Shown here: piece after piece, positions 41,630 to 50,632 of the stretch
How the letters are laid out: every line of letters starts with the position of its first letter
Position numbering within the stretch: the stretch's first letter is position 1
From: Aequorivita xiaoshiensis
Lineage (GTDB): Bacteria; Bacteroidota; Bacteroidia; Flavobacteriales; Flavobacteriaceae
Direction of reading: 5' to 3'
DNA: 64,000 nucleotides
Assembly: GCF_022008395.1 (NCBI RefSeq)
Contig: NZ_JAIRBB010000005.1
Coordinates: 111,444 to 175,443 of the forward strand
Position numbers and translations under genes: made by a program
The notes under the pieces: generated by a model
Database searches by the model: none
Told to the model about the DNA's origin: nothing
The model's input: only the letters and a program-made list of their open reading frames with translations

Positions 41630-43675
41630 ATGGAACACCAAGGACATAATTATCATACAGATCCAGCTAAAGCTAAGAAGGAAAATAATCAATCCAATCA
41701 CGACCACGACCACGATATGGGCCACGACCATCACAGAATGATGATAGCCGATTTTAAACGCAGGTTTTGGATATCGCTCATTTTGACGATACCCATTTTA
41801 GCTTTATCACCAATGATTCAGGGAATGCTAGGGGTGGAGTGGGTTTTTCCGGGTAGCGATTATGTGCTTTTTGCTTTATCGACCATCGTCTATTTTTATG
41901 GAGGGTGGCCATTTTTATCAGGTTTGATAAGCGAGTTGAAGAGCAAATCGATAGGGATGATGACGCTCATTGCCGTCGCTATCTCAGCAGCTTATTTCTA
42001 TAGTTCTGCGGTTATTTTTGGATTCGAAGGCCAAACTTTCTTTTGGGAATTGGCAACGCTTATCGTAGTGATGCTTGTTGGGCATTGGCTGGAAATGCGT
42101 TCTATTCTGGGAGCCAGCAAAGCCTTGGAAGCCTTAGCTGATTTAATGCCAAATGAGGCAAACCTCGTGGAAGGGAGCCAAACCCGAAAAGTGCAAATAA
42201 GTGAATTAAACGAAGGTGATATTATTCTAATTAGACCCGGAGAAAAAGTTCCTGCTGATGGGATAATTGTTGAAGGTGAAAGTGACCTTAATGAAAGCAT
42301 GCTCACTGGCGAAAGCAGACCCGTTACCAAAACCGTGGATGATGAGGTAATCGGTGGTGCCATAAATGGAAATGGGGTTGTAAAAGTGCAAGTTAAAGGT
42401 ATTGGCGAAAATGCCTATTTATCAAAAGTGATAAATATGGTACAAGCTGCTCAAAAACAAAAGTCCAAATCCCAACGATTGGCCGACGTAGCCGCAAAAT
42501 GGCTTACCATCATTGCTTTAGTGTTAGGTTTTGGAACTTTCTTTACCTGGTTGGCATTGGGCGAAACGATGGCATTCGCAATGGAACGTATGGTAACGGT
42601 TATGGTAATCTCTTGTCCGCACGCCTTGGGGTTAGCTGTACCCTTGGTTGCCGCAATATCAACAAGCATTTCCGCAAGAAATGGATTGTTGATTCGCAAT
42701 AGAACAGCCTTTGAGTCTTCTCGAAAAATATCGACCATAGTATTCGACAAAACAGGAACACTTACCAAGGGTTCACACGAAGTAACACGCATTGTTTCAT
42801 TATCTTCAAACTATGACAAAACAGAGTTATTAAAATATGCCACTGCCGTTGAAAGTCCATCTGAGCATCATATTTCCAAAGGATTAAGGCGAAAGGCAAA
42901 TGAGGAAAATTTGGATATTCCCTCAGTAACCGACTTTAAGTACACGGCAGGTGTAGGCGTAAGTGGAATTGTAAATGGCAAAAAAGTGCAGGTGGGTGGA
43001 TTTTTATTGTTGGAACAATTGAAAAAATCTGTTGCCGAAGATAAAGAGGAAGGAGTTGAAACCAAGATATTCACCGTTATTGACGGCGAGTTGATTGGCT
43101 TTATAACTTTCGCTGATGAAATTAGAGAAAGTTCTTATGGCGCTATTAAAACTCTTCAAAAAAACAATATAAAAGTATCCTTGCTCACAGGCGACAATGA
43201 GATAGTAGCCAAGGACGTGGCCGATAAACTAGGGCTCGACGATTATATGGCGGAAGTACTACCCGACCAAAAACTCGACCGAATAAAAGAACTCCAAACA
43301 AAAGGTGAGTTTGTGGCCATGGTTGGGGATGGAGTAAATGACGCACCTGCCCTGGCACAAGCCGAAGTAGGAATCGCTATTGGCTCAGGTACGGACGTAG
43401 CTGCTGAAACCGCTGACATCGTTTTAATGGACAGCAATCCAAAAGATATTGTCAATCTAATCTTGTTTGGAAAGGCGACCTATCGGAAAATGGTTCAAAA
43501 CCTGGTTTGGGCAACAGGTTATAACGTAGTGGCTTTACCATTGGCAACAGGATTTATCCCTGGACTTATGATAAGTCCTGCCTTTGGAGCTGCGTTAATG
43601 AGTATCAGCACAATTATTGCAGCTGCAAACGCACAATTGCTAAAAAGAAGTATAAAATCTGAAATTAAAAATTAA
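41630..43675 (+). CDS. copB: CopB-type heavy-metal P1B ATPase (CPH motif)
   Basis: A 681-residue ATP-driven exporter. The N-terminus is a His/Asp-rich metal-binding tail (HDHDHDMGHDHH) rather than an HMA domain. The membrane-site motif is CPH (C329-P330-H331) instead of CPC, which marks the CopB (P1B-3) group handling copper, possibly Cu(II), or silver. TGES in the actuator, the phosphorylated Asp373 in DKTGTLT, HP-like SEHH and GDGVNDAPAL complete the ATPase. It pumps metal from cytoplasm to periplasm for the CusABC system to finish. By eye this gene is richer in G+C than its neighbours, which could mark transfer. Confidence 0.93.
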   Translation: MEHQGHNYHTDPAKAKKENNQSNHDHDHDMGHDHHRMMIADFKRRFWISLILTIPILALSPMIQGMLGVEWVFPGSDYVLFALSTIVYFYGGWPFLSGLISELKSKSIGMMTLIAVAISAAYFYSSAVIFGFEGQTFFWELATLIVVMLVGHWLEMRSILGASKALEALADLMPNEANLVEGSQTRKVQISELNEGDIILIRPGEKVPADGIIVEGESDLNESMLTGESRPVTKTVDDEVIGGAINGNGVVKVQVKGIGENAYLSKVINMVQAAQKQKSKSQRLADVAAKWLTIIALVLGFGTFFTWLALGETMAFAMERMVTVMVISCPHALGLAVPLVAAISTSISARNGLLIRNRTAFESSRKISTIVFDKTGTLTKGSHEVTRIVSLSSNYDKTELLKYATAVESPSEHHISKGLRRKANEENLDIPSVTDFKYTAGVGVSGIVNGKKVQVGGFLLLEQLKKSVAEDKEEGVETKIFTVIDGELIGFITFADEIRESSYGAIKTLQKNNIKVSLLTGDNEIVAKDVADKLGLDDYMAEVLPDQKLDRIKELQTKGEFVAMVGDGVNDAPALAQAEVGIAIGSGTDVAAETADIVLMDSNPKDIVNLILFGKATYRKMVQNLVWATGYNVVALPLATGFIPGLMISPAFGAALMSISTIIAAANAQLLKRSIKSEIKN

Positions 43676-43679
43676 TATT

Positions 43680-44162
43680 ATGAAAAATTCAAACCAACAT
43701 TCAGAAAACAACAATTACACAAAATTCATGTTGATGCTCGCTAGTTCATTCGTAGCGATGTACATCACTATGTATTTGAATACATATCAAATAGACCACG
43801 TGTATTTCAGCCTTACACGATTTTATATGACTTGCTTAGGTATTTCAACTATGGCGGTAATTATGTGGTTCTTTATGCGAAAAATGTATACAAACAAGAA
43901 AAAGAACATTGCAATACTAATAGGAAGTTTAGTTCTTTTTGTATCTGCCCTTGGGTTGGTGAGAGCTCAAAGTCCTATTGTAGGCGATGTGTTATGGATG
44001 AGAGCGATGATTCCACATCACTCTATTGCTATTTTAACGAGTGAAAGAGCTGATATAAAAGATCCAGAAGTAAAAAAACTCGCCGACGATATTATAAAAG
44101 CACAAGAAAAAGAAATAGCTGAAATGAAGGCTATGATTAAACGATTGGAAAACAATAAGTAA
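43680..44162 (+). CDS. DUF305-family membrane protein
   Basis: A 160-residue protein with three membrane segments (residues about 14-34, 46-66 and 78-96), then a DUF305 region with the metal-associated motif MRAMIPHHSIAILTSE and a helix KKLADDIIKAQEKEIAEMKAMI. DUF305 proteins have a ferritin-like helical fold and accompany copper resistance genes in Bacteroidota. It starts 4 nt after the ATPase stop, so it is tightly linked to copper export. The HH pair is the likely ligand site. Confidence 0.87.
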   Translation: MKNSNQHSENNNYTKFMLMLASSFVAMYITMYLNTYQIDHVYFSLTRFYMTCLGISTMAVIMWFFMRKMYTNKKKNIAILIGSLVLFVSALGLVRAQSPIVGDVLWMRAMIPHHSIAILTSERADIKDPEVKKLADDIIKAQEKEIAEMKAMIKRLENNK

Positions 44163-44175
44163 AAGGAAAAATAAG

Positions 44176-45915
44176 ATGAACAAAAATGTTATTTATGCGG
44201 CTATAGCCCTAATTGTTGGGCTTTTGGGCGGCTATCTGCTATTTGGTGGAGATGCAAATACTACAACCGCTGCTCACGATCATTCAGAGGCAGCTTCAGC
44301 TAACGAAATGTGGACTTGCTCTATGCACCCTCAGATTATGCAACCCGAACCTGGAGACTGTCCAATTTGCGGAATGGATTTAATACCTGCAGAATCGGGT
44401 GCTGAAGGACTTGCCTTAAACGAGATAAAAATGACTAACAATGCTATGGCATTGGCAAATATTCAAACTGTAAAAGTGGGTAAAGCTGTAAATGAAGATG
44501 AAAATAGTATGTCTCTTTCTGGTAAAATCATGCCTAATGAAGAAGCTAATGCCGTACAAGCAAGTTATTTTGAAGGAAGAATAGAGCGATTAAACGTAAA
44601 TTTTACGGGTGAAAAGGTGAATAGAGGTCAGTTGTTGGCAACAATTTACGCGCCATCCTTAGTTGCTGCTCAGCAAGAACTTTTAACAGCAGCTTCAATG
44701 AAAGAATCGCAACCTACATTGTATAAAGCAGTTCGTAATAAATTGAAATTGTGGAAGCTCTCAGAGGCTCAAATTAATCAGATTGAAACCTCTGGAAAAG
44801 TACGAGAGAATTTCCCCATTTACGCAACGGTTTCGGGAACAGTTTCAGAAAAATTGGCAGAAGAAGGCGACTATGTTAAGCAAGGGCAACCAATTGTAAG
44901 AGTAAGTGATTTAGGGACTGTATGGGCTATGTTTGACGCTTACGAAAACCAGATTTCTCAATTGAAAGAAGGTCAGAAAATTACAGTTACCACTAATGCT
45001 TATCCAAATAAAGAGTTTGAGGCTACGGTATCTTTTATCGATCCAATTTTAAACACTCAATCTAGAACAGTTGCTGTAAGAGCAACATTAAATAATAAAG
45101 AAGGGTTATTTAAACCTGGAATGTTTGTTACATCTAAAGTAAATCTTCCTAAAAATACCGGGAATGAAACGACTATTAGCGTTCCTGCTACAGCGGTACT
45201 ATGGACGGGAAATAGATCTTTGGTTTATGTAAAAACAAATCCTGACGAACCAATATTCGAAATGCGCGAAGTGAGCTTGGGCGTGAAAAATGGTGAAAAC
45301 TATATAATTACAGATGGCCTTACAAACGGAGATGAAGTAGTAGTAAACGGTACATTTACCGTAGATGCGGCAGCACAACTTCAAGGAAAAAAGAGTATGA
45401 TGAATTCACAAGATCACACTCAAGAAGATACTTCAAAGAAAATAGCCGATATAGGAAGACAAAAAGTATCTTCTGAATTTCAGAAACAGTTAAAAGCGGT
45501 TTTTGATGACTATATTGTAATTGAAAAAGCGTTGGTAAATGATGACTCAGAAAAACCTAAAACAGCGGCTTCAGACTTACTAAAAAGCATACAAAAAGTT
45601 GAAATGAAACTTTTAAAAGAGGAGCCAGGTCACAGTCATTGGATGGAATTGGAAAAAGAGCTTCAAACTGCTGCAGAAGCAATCTCAAAAACTTCAAATA
45701 TTAAAGAACAAAGGGATAATTTTGAAATACTTTCAAACTATATGATAAACGCAGTAAAAACCTACGGTATCAATCAAAAAGTATATGTAGATTTTTGTCC
45801 GATGGTTAATAGCGACAAAGGAGCATTTTGGTTAAGTACTGAAGAAGGTATTTTGAATCCGTATTATGGGGCCTCTATGTTAAAATGTGGTGAAGTAACT
45901 GATGAAATTGATTAA
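44176..45915 (+). CDS. cusB: CusB-type RND adaptor with HMBD and DUF3347 domains
   Basis: A 579-residue periplasmic adaptor, anchored by an N-terminal segment (residues about 5-25). Residues about 45-72 are the heavy-metal-binding domain MWTCSMHPQIM and CPICGMDLIP, which binds Cu or Ag with Cys and Met. Residues about 100-410 are the usual membrane-fusion region. Residues about 440-575 are a DUF3347 domain (VDFCPMVNSDKGAFWLS, NPYYGASMLKCGEV). It links the CusA at 34825 and the TolC at 39066. The extra domain gives it two metal-binding ends, so it may both collect metal and feed it into the pump. It closes the cluster and is followed by a terminator. Confidence 0.92.
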   Translation: MNKNVIYAAIALIVGLLGGYLLFGGDANTTTAAHDHSEAASANEMWTCSMHPQIMQPEPGDCPICGMDLIPAESGAEGLALNEIKMTNNAMALANIQTVKVGKAVNEDENSMSLSGKIMPNEEANAVQASYFEGRIERLNVNFTGEKVNRGQLLATIYAPSLVAAQQELLTAASMKESQPTLYKAVRNKLKLWKLSEAQINQIETSGKVRENFPIYATVSGTVSEKLAEEGDYVKQGQPIVRVSDLGTVWAMFDAYENQISQLKEGQKITVTTNAYPNKEFEATVSFIDPILNTQSRTVAVRATLNNKEGLFKPGMFVTSKVNLPKNTGNETTISVPATAVLWTGNRSLVYVKTNPDEPIFEMREVSLGVKNGENYIITDGLTNGDEVVVNGTFTVDAAAQLQGKKSMMNSQDHTQEDTSKKIADIGRQKVSSEFQKQLKAVFDDYIVIEKALVNDDSEKPKTAASDLLKSIQKVEMKLLKEEPGHSHWMELEKELQTAAEAISKTSNIKEQRDNFEILSNYMINAVKTYGINQKVYVDFCPMVNSDKGAFWLSTEEGILNPYYGASMLKCGEVTDEID

Positions 45916-45940
45916 GATGGATAGGCATATAGAATATATA

Positions 45941-45995
45941 AATAAAAACCCACAACTAAAAAGTTGTGGGTTTCCTTTCGCGGAGAAAGAGGATT
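45941..45995 (+). repeat. Partial copy of tRNA-Ser 3' end and its terminator
   Basis: The stretch ending GTGGGTTTCCTTTCGCGGAG, AAAGAGG (45967-45992) repeats, with two differences, the text at 46149-46176 that covers the tRNA-Ser terminator flank and the first 12 nt of its 3' end (GGAGAAAGAGG, 45982-45992). The spacing is about 183 bp. The DNA between holds two more hairpins (GCCTCGCC/GGCGATGC at about 46047-46070 with a T-tail, and CAAGCT/AGCTTG at about 46096-46110). Confidence 0.7.
45946..45973 (+). terminator. Terminator of the copper cluster
   Basis: AAACCCACAACT and AGTTGTGGGTTT form a 12-bp stem with a 4-nt A loop, 30 nt after the last stop codon of the cluster. It is a near copy of the tRNA-Ser terminator. 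Confidence 0.85.
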
Positions 45996-46130
45996 ACATA
46001 GGATGTGATCCCAAAAAGGAATCCAGTACAATCATAGAAACCCACGCCTCGCCAGGAAAAGGCGATGCTGAGTTTTTTTATTTAGTTCCCCTCCATCAAG
46101 CTCAAAGCTTGAGTCGTTGCACTAAATAAA

Positions 46131-46156
46131 AAACCCACAACTTTCGTCGTGGGTTT
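46131..46156 (-). terminator. Terminator of tRNA-Ser
   Basis: On the minus strand AAACCCAC-GAC, GAAA, GTTGTGGGTTT is followed by further Ts, 7 nt after the tRNA 3' end. Confidence 0.85.
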
Positions 46157-46163
46157 CCTTTTG

Positions 46164-46248
46164 CGGAGAAAGAGGGATTCGAACCCCCGGAGGTGTGACC
46201 CTCAACAGTTTTCAAGACTGCCGCATTCGACCACTCTGCCATTTCTCC
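46164..46248 (-). tRNA. tRNA-Ser (TGA anticodon)
   Basis: An 85-nt class II tRNA: acceptor GGAGAAA pairs with TTTCTCC, anticodon loop CTTGAAA gives anticodon TGA for UCN serine codons, a long variable arm (GAGGGTCACACCTC region) and a TTCGAAT T-loop. The discriminator base is G and no CCA is encoded. Confidence 0.95.
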
Positions 46249-46287
46249 TGTGGTATGCGTTTCATAAGCGTTTTGCTTACGAGACTG

Positions 46288-46295
46288 CAAATATA
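46288..46295 (-). promoter_or_regulatory. -7 box (TATATTTG) of tRNA-Ser
   Basis: TATATTTG on the minus strand lies 39 nt before the tRNA 5' end. No TTG at the expected distance. Confidence 0.55.
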
Positions 46296-46462
46296 AAAAG
46301 CTTTTTTAAATATCCTATTCATTTTTTAAAGTTTTTATTTGTTAAAATTTTAGCTGGCTAATGCAGCGAAATAAAAGGCTTTGCAACAATTTGGAAATAA
46401 GAAACTTGCATAAACAACAGCGCAAAATTTTTTTATTAACTTTAAAGAACTAATTATACCAA

Positions 46463-49400
46463 ATGAAGCTTTTTACATTAATTGTCACATTATTCTTGAC
46501 AAACTTTGTCTTTTCGCAGAGTAAAAAGCAAGTGTCCTTTAAAGAACTTACCGTAGAACAAGGTTTATCGCAAAATAGTGTGGTAAGTATAGCGCAAGAT
46601 AGCATAGGGTATATGTGGTTCGCAACTCAAGACGGACTCAACAAATACGATGGACGCGAATTTACGCATTACGATATTCAATTTGAAGATGTTACTCGTG
46701 CAACCTATAGTAAATTAGGAAAAATTTACGTAGCATTAAATGGAGATATTTGGATAACTTCTAATTCTGGAAATTTAGAAAAGTATAATTCGAAGACCGA
46801 TAGTTTTAAAATTATTTCTAATCTTGAAAATATAAGTACGCTTATTCAAGATACTTCAAATAACTATTATTTAGGGACTTTTGAAAATGGTATTTATAAA
46901 ACTAATAGCCAAACAAAAGACACCCTTCAGTTTTTAAATTCAAAAGATACTCGAAATACTATTTACGATTTTCTGCAAACTGACAATCAAACTATCTTAG
47001 CAACTACTGCAAACGGCTATTTCGAAATAAAAAATGAAACCTATGAATTTCAAAAAATTCTTCCTGCTACAAACTTTAGTGCCCTCGCTCAATCCACCAA
47101 CAAAACGCTTTATATTGGGAGTTATGGAAAAGGGCTTTTTATAAAACAGCAAAACGCAAGTTTACCTACTAGATTTCTCGGGTTTAAAAATTTTAAACTT
47201 CCAAAAAATTTAATTATTCAGGATCTTTTAATAGACAATAAAAATCAGCTGTGGATTGCGACTTATGGTCAAGGTGCCTTTTTGGTGAATTTTGAAAACG
47301 AAACTATTCAAAATTTCACCGAAAACAAGAACAATCCTTATGCATTGCATTATAATGATGTTTTGTGTTTGTATGAAGACAGTACAGGTACAATTTGGTT
47401 AGGTACAGATGGTACAGGTTTGAGTTATTATGATGAGTATTTGGTGAAGTTTAACGTACTCACAAACGATCAGATTCCGCTTAACGTAAACGTAGATGTA
47501 ATAAGATCTATAGCAAAGGACAATAAAAATAATCTTTGGGTAGGAACTTCAGGAAAGGGTTTAACTCGATTAAATATCGATAAGCAAGATTATTTCACTT
47601 ACAGATCTAAAGATTCCGAACTTTTAAGTGATAGAATCATGAGTCTTCTCTATGACGATGGTTTATTGTGGATAGGTCATCAATCGGAAGGGCTACAATT
47701 GTTGGATTCAGAAGGAAAGTTTACTTCGTTTAAGGAAACAGCCTCCTATACCATCTGGAAAATTTACAAAGATGAAAAGGGAGCAATCTGGCTTGCTACA
47801 CGCGATCACGGACTTATTGAGTTTGATAAGAACTTAGGAATTCTCAATCAATTTACAATTGATAATTCATACATCACTACAAACAATATACGAACCGTGG
47901 AAAGTGGAGGCGACAAATATCTTTGGATTGGCACTGAGAATGATGGTCTGTTTAGATTAAATAAAGTTACAAAAGAGTTAGCAAAAATTGAAGCTATAAA
48001 CAGTAATATAAAGTCACTTTATTTTGATGGTACGTATCTTTTTGTCGGTACCAACGGCGATGGTTTAAAAATTTATCATCCAGAAGATAAAACTATTCTG
48101 AATCTCACAACTAAGGAGGGACTTCCAAACAATGTAATTTATGGTATTCTTCCCGATGACGAAGGGAATTTATGGGTGAGTAGTAATAAAGGAATTTCAA
48201 AGTTGAAATTTGATGATAATACAATTTCAGTAATTGAAAACTACAGTAATTATGATGGCTTGCAGGCATTCGAATTCAATACAGGCGCTTATTATAAAGA
48301 TGAAAATGGAATCTTGTATTTTGGAGGTTTGGAGGGATTAAATTGGTTTAATCCAAATCAGCTAACCTTTAACCCAATTAAACCAAAAACTGTGATTACA
48401 GGTATTCAAGTGTTTAATAAAAACCGAGCTCTTGCACCAGATTTGAGTTTAAAACACAATGAAAATACGGTTACTTTTACTTTTTCGTCACTTCATTTTT
48501 CACAACCTGAACGCAATCAGTTTAAGTATCGTCTTTTAAACAACGATGAAGATTGGATATTTTCTGGTAATAACAATATAGCGCATTACACCAACTTGCC
48601 ACCCAACGATTATGAATTTCAAGTTATATCGAGTAATTATGATGGAATATGGAATACTACTCCAAAAACGTACTCCTTTACAATTTTAAAACCTTGGTAC
48701 GGAACCATTTTGGCGAAAGCCATCTATATATTGTTGTTTTTGCTTTTTGGATTTTACCTATACAGATATCTAAAATGGCGATGGGAAATAAAAAACCAGT
48801 TGCGGTTAGAACACGAAGAAACCGAGCGATTAAAAAAGCTTGAGGAATTTAGGACAAAACTTTACACAAACATTTCACACGAATTCCGAACGCCATTAAC
48901 ACTTATCTCCGGGCCGATAGAAAATCAACTTTCGAAACCTGAGATTTCAAAAACTGATAAAAAGGAGCTTTCACTTGTAAAACAGAATGCCGATAGATTG
49001 TTGAGTTTGGTAGAACAGATGCTCGATTTGTCGTTGATAGATTCTGGGCAACGAAGACTAGCAGTAAAACATGGAAACCTTTTCATAGTACTAAAACAAT
49101 TAATCAGTGCTTTTCAATATAAAGCTTCAGAAAAAAACATTGCTATTTCTAGTAAAATTGAAAGTTTGGAGCGTGTGTGGTTTGATAAGGATGTGATAGA
49201 AAAGATTGTATCCAACTTGCTTTCTAATGCTATAAAATACGCGCCTCAGGAAAGTGACATTGTGTTTGAGGCAAGTACGCAGGGTAAAATTTTGGTGCTA
49301 TCTATAATAAATAAAAGTGAATCTGTTGGAAAAAAAGACCTAAGCAAACTTTTTAGACGCTTTTATCAGGATAATAAACTTTCGGAAGGCGTGGGGGTTG

Positions 49401-50353
49401 GTCTGGCATTAGTTAGAGAATTGGTTACACTGTCTAAAGGAAGCATTATCGCTAATAACTTAGACGATGATAAGATTCAATTTACTGTTTCTCTTCCTAT
49501 TAATAAAGAATCTTTTGGCGACGATGAAATTATTTCGACTGAAGAAAAGCTAAGCAACGAAACTCCTTTAAAACCTACAAATAAAGTTTCAGAAAAAGAT
49601 AAACCGTTATTGTTAATTGTAGAAGACGAAGCGGATATTCGCACATTTATAGTTTCTATATTTAAAAATGACTATCGCATTATTGAAGCTAAAAATGGAC
49701 AGTTCGGAATAGAAAAGGCACTATCACAAATTCCAGATTTAATTATTAGTGATATCATGATGCCTGAAGTTGATGGGATAGAACTTTGTAATTCTCTTAA
49801 AACAAATGAGCTTACTAGTCATATCCCAATAATTCTTCTCACGGCCAAAGTAGGTGAAGAAAGCGAAATTGAAGGTATAAAAACTGGGGCCGATGCTTAT
49901 GTTACTAAGCCATTCAACAGTGAGAAACTAAAATTAAGAGTGGAAAAGCTCATTGAAAACAGGAGGCAACTTCAAAAACACTTCAGTAAAACCCTGAGTA
50001 TAACTCCAGAATTGGCAATTACTTCGGCCGAAAGTGATTTTTTAAACCGCTTAAAAACTGTTCTTGACGAACATATTACCAATCCTGAATTCACTAGTAA
50101 TCAGTTTGGTGAACTTATGCTTATGAGTCGCACTCAGCTTCATCGAAAACTGAAGGCTATAACAGGGATGTCTGCAAGTGAATTTATTCGCTCGCAACGA
50201 TTAAAATTGGCCATTGGTCTGCTTAAAGAATCCGATGCGACAATTTCAGAAATTGCTTATCAGGTTGGATTTAATACCCCATCTTATTTCAGTAAATGTT
50301 TTAGAGAAGTGTATAACTGCACACCAAACGAGTATCTCTCAAATATCTCATAA
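46463..50353 (+). CDS. Hybrid two-component regulator (propeller sensor, kinase, receiver, AraC output)
   Basis: A 1296-residue one-protein signalling system typical of Bacteroidota. After a signal peptide come two seven-bladed-type regulator propellers with repeats such as WIGTENDGLFRLN (residues about 25-640), a Y_Y_Y domain (about 650-740) and one membrane helix (about 745-768). Inside the cell are a HisKA domain with H806 (NISHEFRTPLTL), a HATPase with GVGVGLALVRELV, a receiver with phosphorylated D1097 (DLIISDIMMPEVDG) and a C-terminal AraC helix-turn-helix (about 1195-1296). Such systems usually sense a polysaccharide fragment in the periplasm and activate nearby genes, but no SusC/SusD pair or glycosidase is in the window. 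The lipoprotein gene downstream is a possible target. Confidence 0.93.
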   Translation: MKLFTLIVTLFLTNFVFSQSKKQVSFKELTVEQGLSQNSVVSIAQDSIGYMWFATQDGLNKYDGREFTHYDIQFEDVTRATYSKLGKIYVALNGDIWITSNSGNLEKYNSKTDSFKIISNLENISTLIQDTSNNYYLGTFENGIYKTNSQTKDTLQFLNSKDTRNTIYDFLQTDNQTILATTANGYFEIKNETYEFQKILPATNFSALAQSTNKTLYIGSYGKGLFIKQQNASLPTRFLGFKNFKLPKNLIIQDLLIDNKNQLWIATYGQGAFLVNFENETIQNFTENKNNPYALHYNDVLCLYEDSTGTIWLGTDGTGLSYYDEYLVKFNVLTNDQIPLNVNVDVIRSIAKDNKNNLWVGTSGKGLTRLNIDKQDYFTYRSKDSELLSDRIMSLLYDDGLLWIGHQSEGLQLLDSEGKFTSFKETASYTIWKIYKDEKGAIWLATRDHGLIEFDKNLGILNQFTIDNSYITTNNIRTVESGGDKYLWIGTENDGLFRLNKVTKELAKIEAINSNIKSLYFDGTYLFVGTNGDGLKIYHPEDKTILNLTTKEGLPNNVIYGILPDDEGNLWVSSNKGISKLKFDDNTISVIENYSNYDGLQAFEFNTGAYYKDENGILYFGGLEGLNWFNPNQLTFNPIKPKTVITGIQVFNKNRALAPDLSLKHNENTVTFTFSSLHFSQPERNQFKYRLLNNDEDWIFSGNNNIAHYTNLPPNDYEFQVISSNYDGIWNTTPKTYSFTILKPWYGTILAKAIYILLFLLFGFYLYRYLKWRWEIKNQLRLEHEETERLKKLEEFRTKLYTNISHEFRTPLTLISGPIENQLSKPEISKTDKKELSLVKQNADRLLSLVEQMLDLSLIDSGQRRLAVKHGNLFIVLKQLISAFQYKASEKNIAISSKIESLERVWFDKDVIEKIVSNLLSNAIKYAPQESDIVFEASTQGKILVLSIINKSESVGKKDLSKLFRRFYQDNKLSEGVGVGLALVRELVTLSKGSIIANNLDDDKIQFTVSLPINKESFGDDEIISTEEKLSNETPLKPTNKVSEKDKPLLLIVEDEADIRTFIVSIFKNDYRIIEAKNGQFGIEKALSQIPDLIISDIMMPEVDGIELCNSLKTNELTSHIPIILLTAKVGEESEIEGIKTGADAYVTKPFNSEKLKLRVEKLIENRRQLQKHFSKTLSITPELAITSAESDFLNRLKTVLDEHITNPEFTSNQFGELMLMSRTQLHRKLKAITGMSASEFIRSQRLKLAIGLLKESDATISEIAYQVGFNTPSYFSKCFREVYNCTPNEYLSNIS

Positions 50354-50467
50354 CTAATAATTAACCGTGTAATTCTCGCTGTTGAAACATACGTATTATG
50401 TTTTGGCACATATCTTCTATGGTACACTTCTAATTCACCTTAGCTTTGGTTAAGAAAACCACATTAT

Positions 50468-50605
50468 ATGAAAACTCCCATTCAAGATGACAAAATAGTT
50501 CATGAAATATATATGAGTATCGATCATTTAAAAATGGGGAATTATGTATTAAACATACTCTATAAAAATGAAGTAATTAAAAGTATAAAATTTAAAAAAA
50601 GCTAA
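50468..50605 (+). CDS. Small unannotated ORF, 45 residues
   Basis: An ATG-to-TAA frame of 45 codons in the 279-bp gap between the hybrid regulator and the next lipoprotein. The product is MKTPIQDDKIVHEIYMSIDH and then LKMGNYVLNILYKNEVIKSI with a basic tail. It looks like a small beta-rich protein with a hydrophobic/charged pattern and a KSIKFKKS end. It resembles short flavobacterial proteins with a DYVLNILLK-like core that I have seen unnamed. It is 27 nt upstream of the lipoprotein ATG and could be co-transcribed. Confidence 0.5.
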   Translation: MKTPIQDDKIVHEIYMSIDHLKMGNYVLNILYKNEVIKSIKFKKS

Positions 50606-50632
50606 AATCACTATTAACTAAATTAAAAAAGT

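Noticed and set aside
45902..46129. Plus-strand frame of 75 codons after the CusB gene
   Set aside because: It spans the terminator and the duplicated tRNA end, overlaps the previous stop and has no domain.
46102..46290. Minus-strand frame of 62 codons containing MAEWSNAAVLKTVEGHTSGG
   Set aside because: It is the conceptual translation of tRNA-Ser and its terminator, a familiar false gene.
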